Source: Terrimonas rubra (GTDB lineage Bacteria; Bacteroidota; Bacteroidia; Chitinophagales; Chitinophagaceae). From it: a stretch of 64,000 nt of DNA. Every line of letters starts with the position of its first letter. The stretch's first letter is position 1. Location: the NCBI RefSeq assembly GCF_042686025.1, contig NZ_JBHUOZ010000003.1, forward strand, positions 1,922,001 through 1,986,000, written 5' to 3'. The translations under genes and the position numbers were made by a program. Under the pieces are notes generated by a model. That model saw only the letters and a list, made by a program, of their open reading frames with translations, searched no databases and was not told the origin of the DNA. Positions 1 through 8,576 of the stretch are shown piece after piece.

Positions 1-2153
1 ATAAAGGAGATCAACGCCGAGCGGATATCCTCAATGGTAATATCACGGTACAAGTAGGATGACAGTACTGCCGGCAAACAGTTGGCAATATTATGCACCG
101 CTTTACCTTCATAGGTAAGCGGGATATCTTTTACCGGTAATACCCTTATTTTCCAGGTACCTTTCATAATGGTGATATACCCGTTCTCAAAAACCGTGGC
201 CAGCCCACCCTTTGCGCAATGTTTTTTAATGCGGGGGTTATTTTCATCCATACTGAACAGGGCAATATTACATTTCAACCCCTCTTTCATGGCATACACC
301 AGGTCATCATCGGCATTTAATACGGCATAACCATGTGGGAATACCGTTTCAGGTACCACCGCTTTTACCTTGGCCATTTGCTCGAGTGTATTGATGCCTC
401 CCAGGCCCATATGATCGGCTGCTACATTGGTTACTACGGCTACATCACAGTTTTGAAAAGCCAGGCCGGATTTTAATAAACCGCCGCGGGCACATTCCAA
501 TACGGCAAAATCAACGGTAGGATCTTTTAATACAAAGGTTGATGAAACAGGGCCGGTACAGTCGCCTTTCATCATCAGTTGGTTTTGAATGTATACGCCA
601 TCGCTGGTAGTATACCCTACTTTTTTATTAGCGCTCTTGGCTATATGCGCAATTAAACGGGTAGTGGTGGTTTTACCATTGGTACCTGTAACGGCAATAA
701 TGGGTATACGCCCGGCACTGCCGCGTGGGAATAACATATCCACCACAGGCTCGGCAACGTTGCGTGGTAAACCAACAGCCGGCTCAATATGCATACGGAA
801 GCCGGGCGCCGCATTTACTTCCAGGATAGCGCCACCATTTTCCGCAACAGGTGTACGCAGGTCTTTGGCCATGATATCAATACCACAAATGTCCAGGCCA
901 ATGATCTTGGCGATACGTTCGCACATGAAGATATTAGCCGGGTGTACTTCATCCGTAACATCGGTGGAAGTTCCGCCGGTTGATAAGTTAGCGGTAGGTT
1001 TTAATAATACCAGTTCATCTTTTGCAGGAACAGTGTCTAAAGTGTAGTTTTTTTCATCCAGCATTTTCTGTGTAAACTGGTCAATAGTGATCTGGGTCAG
1101 CACTTTTTCATGACCAAAACCACGGCGCGGATCTTTATTGGTTTCGTCGATCAGCCATTGTATGGTATGCTCACCATCTCCGGTTACGGCAGCCGGTGTA
1201 CGTAAAGCAGCGCAGACAAATTTGTAGTTAATGACCAGGCAGCGGAAATCGTACCCCGTAATAAACTTTTCTACAATCACACTACGGCCATATTGTTTAG
1301 CGGCTTCCAGCGCTTTGGTGGCCTGTTCCCAGGTGGTGATATTGGTAGTATTACCTTTACCATGATTGCCATCTATTGGTTTTATTACTAACGGATAACC
1401 ATATTTTTCAACGGCTTCCTGTAAGCCGGCTTCAGTACGGATAACAGTACCCCGGGGTACCGGTATTTCGGCCGCTTCCAGCAATGATTTTGTTTCTTCT
1501 TTATCGCAGGCAATATCTACTGCTATATTACCCGTGGTGGAGGCAATGGTAGCACGGATGCGTTTCTGGTTAACGCCATACCCTAACTGCACCAGGCTTT
1601 GTTTGTTTAAACGGATATAAGGAATGCCGCGTTTTGCCGCTTCTTCCACAATACAACCGGTAGAGGGGCCTAAGCGTGTATCTTCTCTGATCTCCCGCAT
1701 TTCCTGGATATCGGCTTCCAGGTCATAAGCTTCACCCGCAATTAATGCTTCGGCAATGCGGAAGGCGGCTTTAGCCGCATAATAACCGGCATCTTCTTCC
1801 ATATAATCAAATACCACATGATAAATGCCTTCCTTTTCACCGGTGCTGCGGGTACGGCCAAAGCCGCAGTTCATGCCTGCCAGCGATTGGATCTCCAGGG
1901 CTATATGTTCGATCACATGTCCCATCCAGGTACCTTCATCCACACGGCTGAAGAACCCTCCCGGCACGCCTTCGCTGCAGCGATGTTCATATAAAGTGGG
2001 TAATAATGCTTCCAGCCTTTCCCTGAAGCCGGGAATTTTATTGGTAGGCTGCTGCTCCATCTCCTCCAGGTCAATTCTCATTTGTATCAACTTGGGACGA
2101 CGCACACTCCAGTAATTCGGACCTCTTAAAATCTTAATCTCTAGTATTTTCAT
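1..2153 (-). CDS. cphA: Cyanophycin synthetase, C-terminal end off the window
   Basis: ATP-dependent ligase that builds cyanophycin, the arginine/aspartate storage polymer, without a ribosome. The frame is open from ATG at 2153 to the window edge, so about 717 residues are visible and the C-terminus is missing only because the window ends. In order it shows a CphA-type N-terminal region (begins MKILEIKILRGPNYWS), an ATP-grasp domain (VIKPIDGNHGKGNT) and the start of a Mur-ligase-like domain with the P-loop GTNGKTTTTR. This domain order is diagnostic for CphA rather than for a MurE-type enzyme. The start is the first Met before the conserved N-terminus. No clear TAnnTTTG promoter was seen upstream. 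A cyanophycinase partner, if present, would be outside the window. Confidence 0.95.
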   Translation of the reverse strand, partial: MKILEIKILRGPNYWSVRRPKLIQMRIDLEEMEQQPTNKIPGFRERLEALLPTLYEHRCSEGVPGGFFSRVDEGTWMGHVIEHIALEIQSLAGMNCGFGRTRSTGEKEGIYHVVFDYMEEDAGYYAAKAAFRIAEALIAGEAYDLEADIQEMREIREDTRLGPSTGCIVEEAAKRGIPYIRLNKQSLVQLGYGVNQKRIRATIASTTGNIAVDIACDKEETKSLLEAAEIPVPRGTVIRTEAGLQEAVEKYGYPLVIKPIDGNHGKGNTTNITTWEQATKALEAAKQYGRSVIVEKFITGYDFRCLVINYKFVCAALRTPAAVTGDGEHTIQWLIDETNKDPRRGFGHEKVLTQITIDQFTQKMLDEKNYTLDTVPAKDELVLLKPTANLSTGGTSTDVTDEVHPANIFMCERIAKIIGLDICGIDIMAKDLRTPVAENGGAILEVNAAPGFRMHIEPAVGLPRNVAEPVVDMLFPRGSAGRIPIIAVTGTNGKTTTTRLIAHIAKSANKKVGYTTSDGVYIQNQLMMKGDCTGPVSSTFVLKDPTVDFAVLECARGGLLKSGLAFQNCDVAVVTNVAADHMGLGGINTLEQMAKVKAVVPETVFPHGYAVLNADDDLVYAMKEGLKCNIALFSMDENNPRIKKHCAKGGLATVFENGYITIMKGTWKIRVLPVKDIPLTYEGKAVHNIANCLPAVLSSYLYRDITIEDIRSALISF

Positions 2154-2461
2154 TGTTGCAGTAGTTAAGGTTTGGAAGTTAGTTTTTTTTGATCAGCCTG
2201 CCAATTTTGAACCATTAAATTGGTGAAAGAGTGATTGAAGATATACAGCAATCACTATGAACAAACCCCTGCATGATGATAAAAAACCGGAGGTGATGAT
2301 ACAGGTGCACAGCAAAATTTCTCTATTTATTAACAGCTTTCGGGATGTCTTTTTAAAAAAGTAAATCACAAAATCGATAACTTGTTATTACATATAAACC
2401 GATTGCAAAACAAATTCAAACGATTGCATAACTATTTGATTATATAAGCGTTGGAGTTGCA
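2154..2461. other. Intergenic stretch, AT-rich, no gene seen
   Basis: Divergent spacer between cphA and the Crp/Fnr-type gene. I see no convincing ORF, RNA gene or strong hairpin here. It should contain the cphA promoter, but no TAnnTTTG box stands out on the minus strand. The right part becomes very AT-rich before the palindrome at 2462. Confidence 0.5.
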
Positions 2462-2477
2462 TTTGACAATTGTCAAA
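2462..2477. promoter_or_regulatory. FNR/CRP-like palindromic operator candidate
   Basis: A perfect 16-bp palindrome, TTTGACAATTGTCAAA. Its core TTGA-N6-TCAA has the half-sites and spacing of the FNR/CRP-family consensus. It lies 97 bp upstream of the start chosen for the neighbouring Crp/Fnr-family regulator. Autoregulation, or control of the divergent cphA gene, is inferred from position only. Confidence 0.5.
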
Positions 2478-2574
2478 AACCATATGTCATTTAATCAAAT
2501 TAAAATTTATTTATATAATTTTCCACTTGATTAGTATAACAATCCCTCTGAACTGTCTAACCTATACACAATAC

Positions 2575-3240
2575 ATGGCTAACTTTTTTGTCAGAAACTT
2601 CAACCCGTCTGTAAGGCTCTCCACCATTCAGGAACAACCTATTGAAAATGGCCAAAAATATCTTACAGAATTATTTAAACATTATGGCGTAACAGATTCC
2701 AGGAAGATCGCCACCGCTATTTCTTATTTTAAACCGCGTATTTATAAAAGGAATACTTACTTCCTGCAGCAAAATGAGATAAGCACCAAGCTGGGTTTTA
2801 TTATTTATGGTGCAGTGGAAGCTTTTTATGTGGAGGATGATGGCAAAAATAATATCGTGATGCTGTTGACCGAAGAGGATTTCTTTACCGACCTGCGCAG
2901 CTTTTTACACCAGCAACCTACTTCACTGAACATGAAGTTTACCGAAGACACCATTGCACTGGAAGTAAGCTACGAGGATTTCAGCAATTTTATCCAGACC
3001 AATCTTGATTTTTCCAGGGCTTTTATGAAGATCATGGTGAATGTAATTTCGGCCGTTAATGAGCATAACATGCTGTTGAAAATGCCCACCAAGAACAAAT
3101 ACGAGTACCTGCTTAAAATGAAACCCGAAGTATTTAACCGCTTTTTATTACAAAACGTGGCCTCTTTCCTGGGTGTAAAACAGGAAACGCTCAGCCGTAT
3201 CCGTAGTAGTTACAAACGTAAACAGCCAAGCGTTTCCTGA
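2575..3240 (+). CDS. Crp/Fnr family transcriptional regulator
   Basis: Cyclic-nucleotide-binding-fold regulator of 221 residues. Residues about 45-140 form the effector beta-roll (including LGFIIYGAVEAFYVEDDG). Residues about 191-211 form the helix-turn-helix (VASFLGVKQETLSRIR), typical of Bacteroidota Crp-like regulators. There is no cysteine in the protein, so a classical FNR Fe-S cluster is excluded, and the effector is unknown. The ATG at 2575 (MANFFVRNFN) is preferred. A longer reading would begin at a TTG inside the palindrome and add an unconserved hydrophobic stretch. It faces the PD40 gene, and the two stop codons are only 5 bp apart. The palindrome upstream suggests autoregulation. 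Confidence 0.88.
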   Translation: MANFFVRNFNPSVRLSTIQEQPIENGQKYLTELFKHYGVTDSRKIATAISYFKPRIYKRNTYFLQQNEISTKLGFIIYGAVEAFYVEDDGKNNIVMLLTEEDFFTDLRSFLHQQPTSLNMKFTEDTIALEVSYEDFSNFIQTNLDFSRAFMKIMVNVISAVNEHNMLLKMPTKNKYEYLLKMKPEVFNRFLLQNVASFLGVKQETLSRIRSSYKRKQPSVS

Positions 3241-3245
3241 ATCAT

Positions 3246-4355
3246 TTATTCCTGCCAATCGGCTACAAATACATTGGTATCGCGGGTTCCGCCGTTGTTA
3301 CGGTTACTTGAGAAAGCAATCTTTTTTCCATCGGGGCTAAACATCGGAAAAGCATCAAAGCCTTTATCACGGCTTATCTTGGTAATGCCGGTACCATCTT
3401 CATTGATAGTGTACAGGTTAAAGGGAAAGCCGCGTTTGTACTCATGATTAGAGGCGAAAATAATGCGTTTACTGTCGGGCATAAAAGTAGGCGCCCAGTT
3501 AGCCTGTCCAAAGCTGGAAACCTGTTTGATACCTGATCCGTCGGCATTGGCCACAAATATTTCCATATTGGTAGGTGCTACCAGGCCCTGGGCCAATAGT
3601 TCTTTATACTCTTTTATTTCTGCATCTGTTTTAGGACGGGAAGCACGCCAGATCAGTTTTTTACCATCGGGGCTGAACCAGGCACCGCCATCATATCCTA
3701 AAGTATGGGTAATACGTTTTTCCTTACCGGTTTTCAGGTCCATGATATATAGTTCCAGGTCGCCATCCTTATCGCTGGTATAGATCATTTTTTTACCATC
3801 AGGACTTAATGTAGCTTCGGCATCATAGCCTTTTGAATGGGTTAATTGTTTAACGATCTTACCATTCAGGTCGGCCATAAAAATATCGTAGCTGCTATAC
3901 AAGGGCCAGATATATTTGTTGCCATATTTGGCACGGTCAGGTACCGGCGGGCAGGCTGTATCGCCTAAATGGGTAGAGGCGTAAATAATATGTTTATTGT
4001 CCTTTGTAAAAAAGGCACAGGTAGTACGGCCTTTACCGCTACTCACCATTTTATACTCGAACTTTTCGCCGGCCTTCTGCGGTACTTTACCAATAAATAT
4101 CTGGTCACAGGCAATACCATCTTTGGGACTGGTGCGCTGAAATACCAGGTATTTGCTGTCATAACTCCAGTAAGCCTCGGCATTATCGCCACCAAAAGTT
4201 AATTGTTGGATATTTTTGAAATGATGTTCTTCGGGATATAATACAGTATCATTAACAGCCACACCAGCTTGTTGCGGGGCATTGGAAACAGAACGGAAAG
4301 CAACAAAACTGATAGCAGCAGCCACTACGGCCAGTAGAAACAGACGTTTAAGCAT
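3246..4355 (-). CDS. Exported TolB-like PD40 beta-propeller protein
   Basis: Secreted or periplasmic propeller protein of 369 residues. The first 24 or so residues form a hydrophobic export signal (LFLLAVVAAAISFVAF). The rest holds repeated PD40/TolB blades with the signature S-P-D-G-K-K followed by a hydrophobic strand, for example SPDGKKMIYTSDKDGDLELY, SPDGKKLIW, MPDSKRIIF and SPDGKKIAFSSNRN. Such propellers bind proteins or ligands, and no catalytic residues are evident. It is not TolB of the Tol-Pal system, since no pal, tolQ or tolR lies nearby. A promoter box matching TAnnTTTG lies 23 nt upstream of the start. Confidence 0.85.
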   Translation of the reverse strand: MLKRLFLLAVVAAAISFVAFRSVSNAPQQAGVAVNDTVLYPEEHHFKNIQQLTFGGDNAEAYWSYDSKYLVFQRTSPKDGIACDQIFIGKVPQKAGEKFEYKMVSSGKGRTTCAFFTKDNKHIIYASTHLGDTACPPVPDRAKYGNKYIWPLYSSYDIFMADLNGKIVKQLTHSKGYDAEATLSPDGKKMIYTSDKDGDLELYIMDLKTGKEKRITHTLGYDGGAWFSPDGKKLIWRASRPKTDAEIKEYKELLAQGLVAPTNMEIFVANADGSGIKQVSSFGQANWAPTFMPDSKRIIFASNHEYKRGFPFNLYTINEDGTGITKISRDKGFDAFPMFSPDGKKIAFSSNRNNGGTRDTNVFVADWQE

Positions 4356-4377
4356 AACAATGTGAATTTGTGGGCTG

Positions 4378-4385
4378 CAAAGTTA
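4378..4385 (-). promoter_or_regulatory. -7 promoter box (TAACTTTG) for the PD40 gene
   Basis: On the minus strand this reads TAACTTTG, an exact match to the Bacteroidota -7 consensus TAnnTTTG, 23 nt before the ATG. No well-spaced -33 TTG was found, so support is moderate. Confidence 0.5.
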
Positions 4386-4462
4386 ATTCCTCTGAAAACC
4401 AGTATTGTCACAATTTTGTCATGCCGGTTAAATTATGGGGTGGTTTTATAGGTAAAGCACTA

Positions 4463-4470
4463 TATTTTTG
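4463..4470 (+). promoter_or_regulatory. -7 promoter box (TATTTTTG) for the TPR lipoprotein gene
   Basis: TATTTTTG matches TAnnTTTG and is followed by GC, as at other promoters in this window. It lies 50 nt before the ATG at 4521. No -33 box at the expected distance was recognised. Confidence 0.45.
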
Positions 4471-4520
4471 CGGCTTAAAATGTTTCACCGCTTTAGGCGT
4501 TATAGTAACAATTACCTGAT

Positions 4521-5528
4521 ATGAAATTTTACAGCCCCCTATATTTACTGATCGGCTTCACCTGTATGTTTTTGCTGCCTGCCTGTAATAATAATGAAGC
4601 CGTTAGTCCTTACCAGGCCACTTTAGGTAACCCGCCTTATAAAGAGATCACGGACAGTATAAAAGATGACCCCGGGAATGTTGCCCTGTATGCCCGCCGG
4701 GGAGGCTTGTTAAATAAAAACGAATTACCCGAACTGGCTTTAAAGGATTTTAAAAAAGCATGGGAATTAAGCGGTGAAGAAAAGTATGCTTTGGCGGTGG
4801 GTAATTTAATGCTGGAGACAAACCCTGATTCCTCCATTCATTTTTTATTACAGGCCCGCCAAAAAATAAACAACAGTAAATTATTACCGCTTACGCTTGC
4901 TTATGCCTATGATGCAAAGGGCGATATTAATAATGCGCTGACCACGCTTGACAGCTTACTGAACAATTACCCACATGAACTGGAAGCCTTACTGCTGAAA
5001 AACGATCTGCTACAACGTAAACAGGATACTGCAGGCGCTATTGCTGTACTGGAGAAAGCCTATAGTCTGGCTCCGCAGAATAAGGAGATCATCAACATGT
5101 TGTCCTATCAATATGCCGAAACAAATAACAGTAAGGCGCTTACGCTGGCCGATATCTTAATTGGCCTGGATAAAGAAAAAACTTCCGCCAATCCCTATTA
5201 CGTGAAAGGCCTGTATTATGTGAACCAGCAACAGAATGATAAAGCGCTGGCCTTATTTAACCAGGCCCTTACGGTAGATTATAATTACCTGAACGCCTAT
5301 ATTGAAAAAGGCAAGATATTGTTAGGCGCTAAAAAAAATGCCGAGGCTTTAAAAACCTTCCAACTGGCCAATACCATCTCCCCTTCTTTTCCCGATGCTT
5401 ATTTCTGGATCGGCAAAACCTATGAAAGCAACGGCGATAAAGTACAGGCAAAAGATTATTACAACAAAGCTTACCAGTTAGATAAAACTTTTACAGAGGC
5501 TAAACAGGCGGCGGAAGCGGTGAAGTAG
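4521..5528 (+). CDS. TPR-repeat lipoprotein
   Basis: Membrane-anchored repeat protein of 335 residues. The N-terminus is a lipoprotein signal ending in the lipobox LPAC, with the lipidated Cys at residue 22. The remainder is a run of roughly seven 34-residue tetratricopeptide repeats, with the usual alternation of small residues and aromatic residues (for example ALALFNQALTVDYNYLNAY, then DAYFWIGKTYESNGDKVQA). TPR arrays act as protein-protein scaffolds, and no enzyme domain is present. It is monocistronic: its own promoter box lies upstream and a repeat-rich spacer follows. Its partner is unknown. Confidence 0.85.
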   Translation: MKFYSPLYLLIGFTCMFLLPACNNNEAVSPYQATLGNPPYKEITDSIKDDPGNVALYARRGGLLNKNELPELALKDFKKAWELSGEEKYALAVGNLMLETNPDSSIHFLLQARQKINNSKLLPLTLAYAYDAKGDINNALTTLDSLLNNYPHELEALLLKNDLLQRKQDTAGAIAVLEKAYSLAPQNKEIINMLSYQYAETNNSKALTLADILIGLDKEKTSANPYYVKGLYYVNQQQNDKALALFNQALTVDYNYLNAYIEKGKILLGAKKNAEALKTFQLANTISPSFPDAYFWIGKTYESNGDKVQAKDYYNKAYQLDKTFTEAKQAAEAVK

Positions 5529-5548
5529 TTAGGAAGTAGGATTTAGGA

Positions 5549-5735
5549 ATTAAGAATTATGAATTATGAATTATTTTGCGATTCCCTAACCTCTTGAACT
5601 TTTGAACCTTGAACTTCTTAAACTTTCTTAACCAATAACCATTAACATTGAACTGTTATGGGCCCTTGAACCTTTGAACGCTTGAACCTTGAACTTCTTG
5701 AACCTTCCAATGAACCATGAACTATTCCTCCAAAA
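5549..5735 (-). repeat. Dispersed GTTCAA-rich repeat, copy 1
   Basis: Low-complexity intergenic element built of irregular GTTCAA/TTGAAC units, ending at the left in a GAATTAT heptamer run. Read on the minus strand it aligns over about 150 bp with the element at 56127-56362, including the shared non-repetitive stretches TAACAGTTCAA, GTTAATGGTTATTGGTTAAG and GCAAAATAATTC. The two are therefore copies of one dispersed repeat in opposite orientations. It has no coding potential and ends just before the rpe start. Confidence 0.8.
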
Positions 5736-5760
5736 CCATTTACTTTGTAAATAAAAAAGC

Positions 5761-6408
5761 ATGGCAATTGTAGCCCCTTCCCTTTTAGCAGCCAATTTTA
5801 TTAACCTGCAGGCGGAATGTGATATGTTAAACAAAAGTGTAGCCGACTGGTATCACCTGGATGTGATGGACGGCCGTTTTGTACCTAATATCAGCTTTGG
5901 CCCCATGCTGATCGATTTTTTCCGGAAGGCAACCACCAAGGTTTGCGATGTGCATTTGATGATAGAGAACCCGGAGAATTATGCGGAAGCTTTCAGCAAT
6001 GCAGGCGCCGACCATTTAACCGTACATATTGAAGCCTGCACTCATTTACACAGAAACCTGCAGCAGATAAAAAGCCTGGGTATGAAAGCCGGTGTGGCCA
6101 TTAATCCCCATACACCCGTGTCCCTGTTAAACGATGTTTTACATGATATTGATATTGTATGCATCATGAGCGTGAACCCAGGTTTCGGCGGGCAGTCATT
6201 TATCCCTCACTCGCTTACAAAGATCAGGGACCTGCGTCAGCTGATAACTGACCGGAGCCTGCCAACCCTGATTGAAGTAGACGGTGGGGTAACCCTGGAA
6301 AATGCGGCACAGATAGTGGAAGCAGGTGCAGATGTGCTGGTAGCAGGAAGCTCAGTATTCAAATCCGTTGATCCCATTGCCACCATTGCTGCCTTGAGCA
6401 AACTTTAA
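5761..6408 (+). CDS. rpe: Ribulose-phosphate 3-epimerase
   Basis: Cytosolic TIM-barrel enzyme that interconverts ribulose 5-phosphate and xylulose 5-phosphate in the pentose phosphate pathway. At 215 residues it has normal family length. Visible motifs are the N-terminal SLLAANF, the metal/catalytic strand HLDVMDGRFVPNISFGP, the loop MSVNPGFGGQSF, and the phosphate-binding IEVDGGVTLENA and VAGSSVFK. The ATG follows a weakly matching promoter-like TTACTTTG about 20 nt upstream. A strong terminator hairpin follows the stop codon, so the gene appears monocistronic. Confidence 0.97.
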   Translation: MAIVAPSLLAANFINLQAECDMLNKSVADWYHLDVMDGRFVPNISFGPMLIDFFRKATTKVCDVHLMIENPENYAEAFSNAGADHLTVHIEACTHLHRNLQQIKSLGMKAGVAINPHTPVSLLNDVLHDIDIVCIMSVNPGFGGQSFIPHSLTKIRDLRQLITDRSLPTLIEVDGGVTLENAAQIVEAGADVLVAGSSVFKSVDPIATIAALSKL

Positions 6409-6427
6409 TATTCGGTATATACTAATA

Positions 6428-6457
6428 AACAAAAGCCGCTTTACAGCGGCTTTTGTT
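6428..6457 (+). terminator. Intrinsic terminator after rpe
   Basis: Perfect 13-bp inverted repeat (AACAAAAGCCGCT / AGCGGCTTTTGTT) with a 4-nt loop, beginning 20 bp after the rpe stop. It has T-rich DNA on the plus side and A-rich DNA on the other, so it could also work for the minus strand. Confidence 0.85.
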
Positions 6458-6585
6458 ATACAGGATGGTTTAATGTGACTATATGTATGTGATGCATCTT
6501 AATGCTAAATAAAGTTACAGGTGTACAAGTGTGCGACGCAACAGTTGATGCCCAGGGTACTGCAGCCGGTAAACAAAAAATTTTA

Positions 6586-7776
6586 TTAAAACTGGTCCAG
6601 GTTTTCCTGCCAGTTATGATTGCCATTTAAAAAGTTCAACATCAGGTTTTGCATAGCGCCGGCAAAAACATTTTCGCTGGCACCTGCCGGTGGCCTTGAA
6701 TTAAATAACAAGGCAACGCACATACCATCGGTGTTATGTTTCATAAAACCAGTGCGGGTACCCGGTAAGCTGCCATAGTTAAACCAAAGGTTTTGTTCTT
6801 TCCAGATGGCAATACCCTGGGCATAGGTAGAAAAAGATGGCGGTGTTGTCATGGCCGTAACGGAGGCATTGTTTAAGATATCAGCACGCGTATTGAAGCC
6901 ATCAATGGAAGTGATGAGTTTTAGTACATCGCTTGCCGAAGCGATCAGGCCACCATCGGCATCGCGCCGGGGAAACGCAATTACGTAAGGGTAAGAAGAT
7001 TCCGTACCCTGCCCGTAGTATTTTACTTCATTTGTTTTTCTTTCTGCCAGTGTTTTAGCCGCTATATCCGTTTCAGTTGCGCCGGTGGCCGGCAACAGAT
7101 CCTGTTTGATATAATTGATATACGATTTACCGGAGATTTTTTCAATCACCCTTCCGGCAATAAAAAAGCCCACATTGGAATAGTCATAAAAGGTGCCGGG
7201 TGCTTTGGGGTTGCTCCTGGTAGTTAATATCCAGTTCAATAATTGTGTATTGGTATAAGCAGCATTCTGATCAATGACATCACCACCGGTATTGGCGCCC
7301 CAGGAGCCCGTTGTATTTTGTAACAGGTCACGCACTTTTATATTACTAACATTGGTATTGTAAGTGCCGTTTCCATACTCCGTACCCAATATAGCGCCTG
7401 TGCCGAATACTTTTGTATCCAATGTTAGTTTGCCCTCCTGCACCAGTTTCATTATAGCGGCACCGGTATAGGTTTTAGACAGGCTGGCCAGCCGGAAACG
7501 GTGCCTGGTGGTTACGGCTTCATTGGCTTCCTTATCAGCAAAGCCATAACCCTTGGCATAGACCAGTTTACCGTTTTTTGAAATGGCCAGGCTGGCGCCG
7601 GGCATATTATAGGTGGTCATAAAGCTGGTGAGGGCATTATCCACGCTGGCAATATCTTTTTGTGTGGCGGGCGGACCCGGTTCACCAGGTCCTTGTGATT
7701 TTTTCTTAGAGCAGCTACTCAGGCCAATAAAAATAAAAAAGAGGAACAGGTAAGTTGCGGTTGAACGGGTAGTCAT
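6586..7776 (-). CDS. Serine hydrolase lipoprotein, class C beta-lactamase/PBP4* family
   Basis: Lipoprotein of 396 residues with a signal peptide ending in GLSSC (Cys22). It is followed by a Gly/Pro-rich linker and a beta-lactamase-fold domain. The catalytic S-x-x-K is S98-L-S-K101 in RLASLSKTYTG. The second motif Y-S-N is in TFYDYSNVGFF near residue 200. A Gly/Thr-rich stretch near the C-terminus (SLPGTRTGFM) takes the place of a classical KTG box. Members act as D-aminopeptidases, esterases or penicillin-binding enzymes, and real beta-lactamase activity cannot be inferred. It is probably anchored to a membrane facing the periplasm. Confidence 0.88.
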   Translation of the reverse strand: MTTRSTATYLFLFFIFIGLSSCSKKKSQGPGEPGPPATQKDIASVDNALTSFMTTYNMPGASLAISKNGKLVYAKGYGFADKEANEAVTTRHRFRLASLSKTYTGAAIMKLVQEGKLTLDTKVFGTGAILGTEYGNGTYNTNVSNIKVRDLLQNTTGSWGANTGGDVIDQNAAYTNTQLLNWILTTRSNPKAPGTFYDYSNVGFFIAGRVIEKISGKSYINYIKQDLLPATGATETDIAAKTLAERKTNEVKYYGQGTESSYPYVIAFPRRDADGGLIASASDVLKLITSIDGFNTRADILNNASVTAMTTPPSFSTYAQGIAIWKEQNLWFNYGSLPGTRTGFMKHNTDGMCVALLFNSRPPAGASENVFAGAMQNLMLNFLNGNHNWQENLDQF

Positions 7777-7834
7777 AAAGAGGCTTTTTACTTACATCGT
7801 AGCCCCGGTAAATTTGTCATCAAAAAACGTAAAT

Positions 7835-7863
7835 AAAAAAACGAGGCGATTACCCCGTTTTTT
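7835..7863 (-). terminator. Probable intrinsic terminator after the MgtC-like gene
   Basis: Imperfect inverted repeat (AAAAAACGAGG / CCCCGTTTTTT) lying 25-53 bp beyond the stop codon of the minus-strand MgtC-family gene. It has an A/T-rich outer stem and a T-run on the minus strand. One mismatch lowers confidence. Confidence 0.6.
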
Positions 7864-7887
7864 ATATTGTCCTGGTTAAACCAGTTA

Positions 7888-8532
7888 TTACAGTGAAAAT
7901 GATATGATGAGATCGTTTTCTATTAAATAATTCTCCAGCCGGCCAACGGCATGTGTCGCAATAATGATCTCGGCTGAAACGATGAGCTGGTGTTCTTTCA
8001 TTTCAATCCTGCGCTCCTCCAACAGAATACCCTGTTGTTTAATATCCCGGTAGATATGTTGTTTTATCTGTCTGTCGGCCTTATTAATAACAAAACTGAT
8101 GATACGTGTTTGTTTTTTGGTTTTGAATACCTTGTTTAAGAAAGGACTTAAATACACGATCAACAGGGAGGCTGCCATAAAAGTTGCAGCCAGGTAAAAC
8201 TCGCCAAAGCCAATGGAAGTGCCAACCGCAGCTGCCAGCCAGATAATGCCTGCGGTGGTGAGTCCGGAAACATTGACCGCATCCTTGAAAATTACGCCGG
8301 CGCCGATAAAACCGATACCGCTTACAATATAGGAGGCGATCCGGGTAGGTTCGTTCTCACCACCAATACGATAAGAAAGAATGGCGAATAAGGCCGATCC
8401 CAGGCAAATGACCGTAATGGTCTTTAACCCGGCCGACTTATCCTTTAACTCTCTTTCCAGGCCCAGTATAATGCCCGCAGCTAACGCAAACAGGGCTTTA
8501 TACACATCCCATATCTCCCATTGATCGGCCAT
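7888..8532 (-). CDS. MgtC/SapB family inner-membrane protein
   Basis: Integral membrane protein of 214 residues. The N-terminal two thirds hold four to five transmembrane segments with the family signature: GLERELKDKSAGLKT, then RIASYIVSGIGFIGAGVIFK and GLTTAGIIWLAAAVGTSIG. The C-terminal 70 or so residues form a soluble ACT-like domain. MgtC proteins are linked to magnesium limitation and ATPase regulation, but for the wider SapB group the substrate is uncertain. It lies just downstream of parC on the same strand and may be co-transcribed with it. Confidence 0.88.
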   Translation of the reverse strand: MADQWEIWDVYKALFALAAGIILGLERELKDKSAGLKTITVICLGSALFAILSYRIGGENEPTRIASYIVSGIGFIGAGVIFKDAVNVSGLTTAGIIWLAAAVGTSIGFGEFYLAATFMAASLLIVYLSPFLNKVFKTKKQTRIISFVINKADRQIKQHIYRDIKQQGILLEERRIEMKEHQLIVSAEIIIATHAVGRLENYLIENDLIISFSL

Positions 8533-8576
8533 ATTCTATATTTTATCTTTTCAACACAATAAAGACGCCAGTTTTA

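Noticed and set aside
1..2153. cphA as a truncated pseudogene
   Set aside because: The frame is intact to the window edge and the missing C-terminus is explained by the edge alone.
2154..2461. Riboswitch or leader RNA in front of cphA
   Set aside because: No known riboswitch motif or stable hairpin series was recognised in this AT-rich spacer.
5549..5735. Possible CRISPR-like array in the GTTCAA-rich region
   Set aside because: The units are 6-10 bp and irregularly spaced with no unique spacers, and no cas gene is present.
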